DNA from: Acidimicrobiia bacterium
Lineage (GTDB): Bacteria; Actinomycetota; Acidimicrobiia; Acidimicrobiales; AC-14
Direction: 5' to 3'
Assembly (NCBI GenBank): GCA_023265025.1
Contig: JAHFUP010000009.1
Location: forward strand, 1 to 64,000
DNA length: 64,000 nt
Position 1 is the stretch's first letter. Every line of letters starts with the position of its first letter. Of the stretch, positions 60,101 through 64,000 are shown piece by piece. The notes under the pieces are model-generated. The model saw only the letters and a list, made by a program, of their open reading frames with translations, did not search any database and was not told the DNA's origin. The translations under genes were made by a program, and so were the position numbers.

Positions 60101-61443
60101 TGGTGCAGGACATCAGGCCAGGTGCAGGAGACTCGCTGAGCTCGAGCATCTACTCCTATCTGACCCCTGCGCTCGGAACTCTATTCTTCTTGGCTGACGA
60201 CGGCATTCACGGCATGGAGCTGTGGCGCCTTACGCCCGCCGCTCCGTCTGTGTCGGCCAGCTCGGCGTCGGTCACGGCCGGCAGCACGGTCACGGCCACC
60301 TGGTCGAACATCGCCTCGCCCACCGCCACCGACTGGGTCGGCCTCTACGCCAATAGCACCAACGCGGACCCGGCCCTTCTCACCTGGGCCTACACCAACG
60401 GGGCCGCCAGCGGGAGCGTGAACCTCACCGTCCCCCTCAACGCGCCTGCCGGCACCACCTACGAGATGCGCCTGTTCTCCAACAACGCCTACACCCGTCT
60501 GGCCACCTCGTCGCCGTTCGCCGTGGCGGCGTCGGCCACGACCGTCTCGGCCAGCCCCTCCTCGGTCAATCCTGGGGCTCCGGTGACGGCCACGTGGTCG
60601 GGGGTCTCGTCGTCCACCGCCACCGACTGGGTGGGCCTGTACTCGTCGTCGTCCGCCGCCGACCCGGCCCTGGTGGCCTGGACCTACACCGGCGGCAGCG
60701 CCAGCGGCAGCCTCAACCTGACCGTGCCCACCGGTGCCGCCCCGGGCACCACCTACGAGCTGCGGCTGTTCACCAACAACACCTACACCCGCATCGCCAC
60801 CTCCACGCCGTTCTCGGTGGTGGCGTCGAGCACCACCCTGGCGGCCAACCCGGCGACGGTGGCGGCCGGCACCCCCGTCACCGCCACCTGGTCGGGCATC
60901 GCCGCCCCCACCGCCACCGACTGGGTGGGCCTGTACTCGTCGGCCCCGGCCCCGGACCCCGCCTTGGTGGCGTGGGGCTACACCAACGGGGCTGCGTCGG
61001 GCACCCTTCCCTTCACCATTCCGGTGGGGTCGGCGGCGGGCACCACCTACGAGCTGCGCCTGTTTACCCACAACACCTACACCCGCCTGGCCACCTCGGC
61101 GCCCTTCACGGTGACGGCCTCGGCCGCCACCATCTCGGCCAGCCCGGCGAGCGTCGCCCGCGGCAGCGCCGTCACCGCAACCTGGTCGGGCATCGCCGCA
61201 CCGACGCCCACCGACTGGGTCGGTTTGTACGCGTCCAGCTCCGCGGCTGATAGCGACATCGTTGGCGAGCCGAGCGGCGGTGGCGTCACCAACGCGTGGG
61301 CCTATACCGGCGGCGCAGCAGCCGGGAGCCTCAATCTGACGGTGCCCTCCTCCGCGCCGCCGGGGACGATCTACGAGCTGCGCCTGTTTACCGACAATAC
61401 CTACTCCCGCCTGGCGACGTCCGGGCCGTTCACCGTGACCTAG
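54112..61443 (+). CDS. Giant multidomain secreted protein
   Basis: The 2,443-residue protein has: signal peptide (1-33, TPAVAA); a cysteine-containing N-domain (45-245); two invasin-type Ig-like domains (246-443); seven propeller repeats of the type AVIDPAGHYGYFGT (446-786); a cadherin-like repeat; the domain shared with the Calx-beta protein (893-1096); five more cadherin-like repeats (ANDTD, GSFTYTP; 1101-1593); eight ELWxxDGT repeats plus one partial (1593-2040); and four ATDWVGLY repeats (2043-2443). It ends without an anchor. The modules suggest adhesion or biofilm/matrix roles. ATG 54112 is preferred over an upstream GTG, because it starts the signal peptide. Confidence 0.83.
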   Translation: MGKRRSGPVLVLAAMVLSTLALVVLPVTPAVAAPAPAPPPPGPVNGTANFEGTEAVLDEAFGGAPCYFHNTKTIFSLNGAGTFAGVTAGAAPVAYTTSIGGTQTLHADGPVHIEVESTSDYYHGPSGTFGTDPTHCDTAHLGSAVPAVVRLFAPDHLYKLSGGAQVPCTGTGSFYRYGGDWHADWTLDADCVVVGNAAGTPGTGAAPRGSLFTDDGQHAPCSDTCTSNIGFDAKEYLAIRGWGATLVGSTASAQVGDTVTATARITNDGVAQAGTTVSFSVAGPGTATPPSGSATTGADGRATFSFTTSVVGSYTVTASATNTSPPQTATANLTVQFTPPDPPTVVLTGPTTAPTEEPVTLTAHFTDARVPKPGATVNFSVAATAQITPAGTATPPSGSPVTDANGDASFSFTGSRAGTYTVTATIHYNGADYSANRAVALAINTFYRAGGATAGSGESRLNAAVIEPTSHYGYFGTDTNPASVVKFNLTTMARVGAVTLNTGEANLRSAVIDPAGHYGYFGTNANPAQVVKVDLTTMTRVGAITLASGEGNLGAAVIDPAGAFAYFGTAVSGAPGKVVKIDLSSFTRVGAITFPSEETQVRAAVVAPNGATAYFAATGGGDNAARLVKVDLATFTRVGAAELFGPDESTVTSAVIDPAGHFAYLGTDAFPAYVVKMDLTTLTRVAALRVDGYQGQQRANLFSAVMAADGAHAYFSTSSTSPSIPGQVVEVDLGSFTRARTVTLPTTDLEPASAVVEADGSYAYFGTGIYQGVDTSPGHVVKVALNRPPKAALAAGNDSYSTPYAVPLTVGTPGVLANDADTGDGDPIVATQASDPAHGSVTVNANGSFTYTADPQFSGTDTFTYTASDGMDFSAPATVTVGVGVAPGGVSDVGGGAYGYLTDVGLFGGPRSTKGPAPTVSLPPVGGDVSASDPDGATASYGPARIFENHGPLDVHTQGSPGPSGFATSSADVFNVEDNDPFHAGSPDGQVSSTCRADQSGLSGSTHIVNGYIVVHTDPTTGDPAEILTFDHDYDPAPNTEIHGALDHVGDHWRIVLNEQIYGPDSITVNAVHMYLEGPIAVGEMVVSQSRCSIVTATPDAAPVAADDTYSTNKGTPKTIGAAGGLLANDTDAYADPLSAAKLIGTPPPASGGGTWTFPSDPAHGTLTLATDGSFTYTPVAGYVGPDGFDYVVADSRGRTDTGHVTLTVNSPPVAANDAYGTTAGTALVVAAPGVLGNDSDADGATLVAGSASDPPHGSVTLNADGSFTYTPDAGYTGPDSFTYTVSDGQGASATATVNVTVTGTNHPPVGTNDTYSTNEDTALVVPAPGVLANDTDADANPLSAAKLADPSHGSVTLNANGSFTYTPSANYNGPDSFTYTASDGQGGSTTATVSLTVVAVNDAPSAGADAYSTNEDTALVVAAPGVLANDSDVESPTLTAGSATTPAHGAVTLNADGSFTYTPVANYNGPDAFTYTVSDGQGGTATATVGITVAAVADAPVAVDDTYTISSGTPLVITGPGVLANDTDGDGDSLTASNASDPPGGAVTLNSNGSFTYTADAGFTGTDTFAYTVTDSTGRSATGHVTITVLPGNAMLLKDLKPGSADSGLSGFVPMGPAVYFYSYDPALQGLWKTDGTAAGTVLVKSLDMSNNGDYLTAMGGNVYFMGFDPDNGYELWKTDGTTAGTTLVKDINPGAASSYPYQIKAIGGTLYFAADDGVHGPGELWKSDGTTAGTTMVKDINPGPGSSDPANYTAVGNTVFFTANDGVHGPELWKTDGTDTGTVLVKDINPGSGSSILQYLTPFGNKLLFDASNGAGVHNFEPWISDGTDAGTVMIAEIWPGTTGSSPADFFVLGNSALFSASDSTHGSELWTTDGTAAGTFMLKDINTLPGNTSPNSSSPGPFTRVGTIVLFQASDGTTTGLHGSELWKTDGTAAGTVMVKDINTVLRAGTNPGTADSSIVQPVLVNGSLYFNATDGIHGRELWRSDGTTAGTVMVQDIRPGAGDSLSSSIYSYLTPALGTLFFLADDGIHGMELWRLTPAAPSVSASSASVTAGSTVTATWSNIASPTATDWVGLYANSTNADPALLTWAYTNGAASGSVNLTVPLNAPAGTTYEMRLFSNNAYTRLATSSPFAVAASATTVSASPSSVNPGAPVTATWSGVSSSTATDWVGLYSSSSAADPALVAWTYTGGSASGSLNLTVPTGAAPGTTYELRLFTNNTYTRIATSTPFSVVASSTTLAANPATVAAGTPVTATWSGIAAPTATDWVGLYSSAPAPDPALVAWGYTNGAASGTLPFTIPVGSAAGTTYELRLFTHNTYTRLATSAPFTVTASAATISASPASVARGSAVTATWSGIAAPTPTDWVGLYASSSAADSDIVGEPSGGGVTNAWAYTGGAAAGSLNLTVPSSAPPGTIYELRLFTDNTYSRLATSGPFTVT
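57415..58890 (+). repeat. Five tandem cadherin-like repeats
   Basis: Five units of about 285 bp encode domains with the pattern NEDTALVV, PGVLANDTD, HGSVTLNADGSFTYTP and GPDSFTYT. The DNA units are similar enough to recombine, so the copy number is likely to vary between strains. Confidence 0.8.
58890..60230 (+). repeat. ELWxxDGT repeat block
   Basis: Eight units of about 150 bp plus a terminal ELWRL half-unit encode GxELWKTDGTxAGTxxVKDINPG. A matching block of eight plus one occurs in the next gene (61560-62905). By eye the block is less GC-rich than its surroundings. Confidence 0.8.
60240..61440 (+). repeat. Four ATDWVGLY repeats
   Basis: Four units of about 290 bp encode domains with VTATWSxIxxPTATDWVGLY, a GxxxGSLNLTVP strand and TTYELRLFxNNxYTRLATS. 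The fourth has a roughly 10-residue insertion (DIVGEPSGGG). Related units end the next gene. Confidence 0.8.
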
Positions 61444-61451
61444 GAGAGAAC

Positions 61452-64000
61452 ATGTCGAAGAACTATCGAACGAGGTCCATGTGGCGCGCCGCAGCAAGCG
61501 TTGTGGTGGCGGTGGTGGCATCGCTGATGGCGCTCGTGGCGCCGGCAGGGGCCGCGCCGCAGTCGATTGCTCTGGTCAAGGACATCCTCGCGGGTACCTC
61601 GAGCAGCACTCCCGCCCTGATCACGAACGTCAACGGCACTGCGTTCTTCCGGGCAACCGACGGCACCGGCGCTGGCGGTCACGGACCTGAGCTGTGGAAG
61701 AGCGACGGCACGCCTGCCGGCACGGTGCTCGTCAAGGACATCAACCCCGGCACTGGGACTGGGATTGTTGCTTCGAGCGGGTCGGTCCTGATCAACTTCA
61801 ACGGGACGCTGTACTTCGCCGCCACCGACGGCGTCAACGGCGCCGAGCTTTGGAAGAGCGACGGCACGGACGCGGGCACCGTCATGGTGACGGACATCAA
61901 CCCCGGCGCGGGCGCCTCCAGCCCCGCCGACCTCACGGTTGTGGGAAGCAGCTTGTTCTTCACGGCCAACGACGGCACGACCGGCATCGAGTTGTGGAAG
62001 ACCGATGGCACGGCCATCGGGACCGTGCAGGTCAAAGACATCAGCGCCGGCTCTGGCAACTCGAGTCCCACCCAGCTGACCAACATCAACGGCATCGTTT
62101 ACTTTCGAGCAACCGACGGCAGCGGCGGCCACGGTATCGAGCTCTGGACGAGCGACGGGACAACGGCCGGCACCGCGATGGTCAAAGACATCCAAGTGGG
62201 CACGGGCAACTCGAGCCCGACCGACTTCGCCCTGTTCAACGGCTTCGTGTACTTCTCCGCCAACGACGGAACGCCGAACCCGCCCACGTCGCACGGCAAC
62301 GAGATGTGGAGAACCGACGGCACCGAAGCGGGGACCACGCTCTTTGCCGACATAAACGTCGCGGCGAACTCGGCTTCGGGTCCTTTCATCAACTATAACG
62401 GCTCGTTGATCTTCCCGGCCAGCGACGGCGGTGCAGCTTACGGGTTCGAGTTGTGGACGACCGACGGCATCAGCCCCCCTGTGATCCTCAAGGACATCAA
62501 CCCCGGCAGCACTGTAGGTTCAACGCCCTCGAACTTCGTCAAGTCGAACAACATCTTGTACTTCCAGGCACTCGAAGCGACCACAGGTCAGGAGCTGTAT
62601 AAGACCGACGGCACCACCGCGGGCACCGTACTGGTCAAAGACGTCAACCCGGGTACAGCCAACGGCCTAACCATCGGTTCCCTCCAGATCGATTTCAACA
62701 ACACGCTCTACTTCGTCGGCATCACCGGCGCCAACGACCGGGAGCTGTGGAGGAGCGACGGCACCGCCGCCGGAACCACGCTGGTACAGGACCTCAACCC
62801 AGGGACAGCGGGCTCGTTCCCAACGCTCTTGACGAACGTCAACGGCACCCTTCTCCTCCGGGCCCAACCTTCGTCCACCGGCGCGGAGCTGTATCGCCTC
62901 AACAACGGACCCACGGCGGCCAACGACTCCTACACCACCGCCGAGGACACCACCCTGCCGCTCGGCGCGCCTGGCCTGTTGGCCAACGACACGGACCCCG
63001 ACGGGGCCGTCAACACGCTAACGGCCGCCAAGGTCACCGACCCGGCCCACGGCACCGTGACCGTCAACGCCGACGGCTCGTTCACCTACACGCCGGCGGC
63101 CAACTACAACGGCCCCGACAGCTTCACTTACAAGGCCAGCGACGGGTCGCTGGACTCCGTAGCAACGGTCAGCCTCACCGTCACCTCGGTGGCCGACGCC
63201 CCGGTGGCGGCCAACGACTCCTACGTGGTCAACACCAACATGGCCCGCACCGTCAGCGCCCCGGGCGTGCTGGCCAACGACACCGACGGTGACGGCGACG
63301 CCCCGACGGCGGTGAAGGTCACCGACCCGGCCCACGGGACCGTCGTGCTCAACGCCAACGGTTCGTTCACCTACACCCCCGCGGCCAACTACACCGGCCC
63401 CGACAGCTTCACCTACAAGGCCAACGACGGCGCCAGCGACTCCAACGTGGCCACCGTCAACCTCATCGTCAGCGCACCCACCATCGCCGCCAGCCCGTCG
63501 ACGGTCACTTCCGGCAGCCCGGTCACGGCCACGTGGTCGAACATCGCCAGCCCCACCGCCACCGACTGGGTGGGCCTGTACGCCTCGAGCAGCGATCCCG
63601 ACACGGCCATCCTCGCCTGGGCCTTCACCGGTGGAGGGGCGGGCGGCAGCCTCAACCTGACCGTGCCCGTAGGTGCCACGCCGGCAGCCACCTATGAGCT
63701 ACGGCTCAACGCCAACAACGCCTACAACCGCCTGGCGACGTCCGCCCCATTCACGGTGGCGGGATCCGGCATCACCGTGTCGGCCAGCCCGTCGTCGGTT
63801 CCTTCCGGCGGCCCCGTGACCGCCGCGTGGTCCGGCATCGCCAGCCCGAGTGCCACCGACTGGATCGGCCTCTACCCCAGTAGCTCCACCCCGGAGCCCG
63901 GTCTGTTGGCCTGGGCGTACACCAGCGGGGCGGCAGCCGGGAACCTCAACCTGACCGTGCCGGCGGGGGCAACTCCGGGCGCCACCTACGAGCTGCGCCT
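61452..64000 (+). CDS. Secreted ELWxxDGT / cadherin-like / ATDWVGLY protein, partial
   Basis: This open frame starts at ATG 61452 behind AGGAGAG and runs off the window with no stop in at least 849 codons. It has a signal peptide (ASLMALVAPAGAAP, cleavage near 34), eight ELWxxDGT repeats plus ELYRLNNG (36-485), two cadherin-like repeats (486-673), and at least two ATDWVGLY repeats (674-850). It uses the same modules as its neighbour in a different order. It lies eight bases after that gene, so the two are probably co-transcribed and belong to one secreted-protein system. Confidence 0.82.
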   Translation, partial: MSKNYRTRSMWRAAASVVVAVVASLMALVAPAGAAPQSIALVKDILAGTSSSTPALITNVNGTAFFRATDGTGAGGHGPELWKSDGTPAGTVLVKDINPGTGTGIVASSGSVLINFNGTLYFAATDGVNGAELWKSDGTDAGTVMVTDINPGAGASSPADLTVVGSSLFFTANDGTTGIELWKTDGTAIGTVQVKDISAGSGNSSPTQLTNINGIVYFRATDGSGGHGIELWTSDGTTAGTAMVKDIQVGTGNSSPTDFALFNGFVYFSANDGTPNPPTSHGNEMWRTDGTEAGTTLFADINVAANSASGPFINYNGSLIFPASDGGAAYGFELWTTDGISPPVILKDINPGSTVGSTPSNFVKSNNILYFQALEATTGQELYKTDGTTAGTVLVKDVNPGTANGLTIGSLQIDFNNTLYFVGITGANDRELWRSDGTAAGTTLVQDLNPGTAGSFPTLLTNVNGTLLLRAQPSSTGAELYRLNNGPTAANDSYTTAEDTTLPLGAPGLLANDTDPDGAVNTLTAAKVTDPAHGTVTVNADGSFTYTPAANYNGPDSFTYKASDGSLDSVATVSLTVTSVADAPVAANDSYVVNTNMARTVSAPGVLANDTDGDGDAPTAVKVTDPAHGTVVLNANGSFTYTPAANYTGPDSFTYKANDGASDSNVATVNLIVSAPTIAASPSTVTSGSPVTATWSNIASPTATDWVGLYASSSDPDTAILAWAFTGGGAGGSLNLTVPVGATPAATYELRLNANNAYNRLATSAPFTVAGSGITVSASPSSVPSGGPVTAAWSGIASPSATDWIGLYPSSSTPEPGLLAWAYTSGAAAGNLNLTVPAGATPGATYELR

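Noticed and set aside
51055-64000. Secreted-protein island as a polymorphic toxin or contact-dependent system
   Set aside because: No toxin domain, immunity gene, secretion-system component or release domain was seen; the modules are adhesion-type.
1-64000. tRNA or rRNA genes
   Set aside because: I scanned for T-loop GTTCRANYC-type motifs with flanking stems and found none that fold into a cloverleaf; a covariance search would settle it.

Overview
The window is a high-GC chromosomal segment of an actinomycetote. Mycothiol ligase MshC, an F420:NADPH oxidoreductase, a DUF222/HNH protein, the MoxR-DUF58-SpoIIM-RDD locus and probable leaderless starts (TANNNT boxes 5-8 nt before start codons) all point that way. 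The many large secreted repeat proteins and the gene mix suggest class Acidimicrobiia; the class is inference. No tRNA, rRNA, CRISPR array, prophage or transposase was seen.

Region 1 (1-9.1 kb): intergenic hairpins, cobB/cbiA, a divergent ccdA-tlpA pair for extracytoplasmic thiol redox, a membrane-anchored sialidase-like protein, and a 1,493-residue beta-helix protein ending in a polytopic membrane domain.

Region 2 (9.1-21.7 kb): cobalamin locus. Leftward: cobO and two CooC/MinD-type ATPases, one with a CxC metal-type motif and one without. Rightward, behind a cobalamin riboswitch: cbiZ, cobU, cobS, cbiB, cobC, cobQ, cobN and a fused ChlI-ChlD subunit, nearly all start-stop overlapped. Both lower-ligand salvage (CbiZ) and aerobic cobalt insertion (CobN) are encoded. 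The divergent promoters appear to share one -10 core. The corrin-ring methyltransferases and cobT are not in the window.

Region 3 (21.7-27.3 kb): PhoD-like phosphatase, F420 reductase, mshC, then two Uma2 genes that arose by tandem duplication and carried copies of the mshC 3' end; small membrane proteins follow.

Region 4 (27.3-39.5 kb): an operon for a membrane protein, DUF4129, DUF4350, MoxR ATPase and DUF58, next to SpoIIM-like and RDD genes; then FetAB-like transporter, thrS, a HIT protein and a small membrane protein.

Region 5 (39.5-47.7 kb): accessory patch with a frameshifted ORF, vapBC with its operator, a hybrid histidine kinase, YceI, an HNH nuclease with an SOS box, a decayed second antitoxin with a similar operator, a lipoprotein hydrolase and a DUF3558-like protein.

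Region 6 (47.7-64 kb): secreted-protein island. A four-Calx-beta protein, a lipoprotein and large LuxR-family ATPase regulator, a 2,443-residue multidomain secreted protein, and a related protein running off the end. They share cadherin-like, ELWxxDGT and ATDWVGLY repeats and an apparently unnamed N-terminal-type domain.
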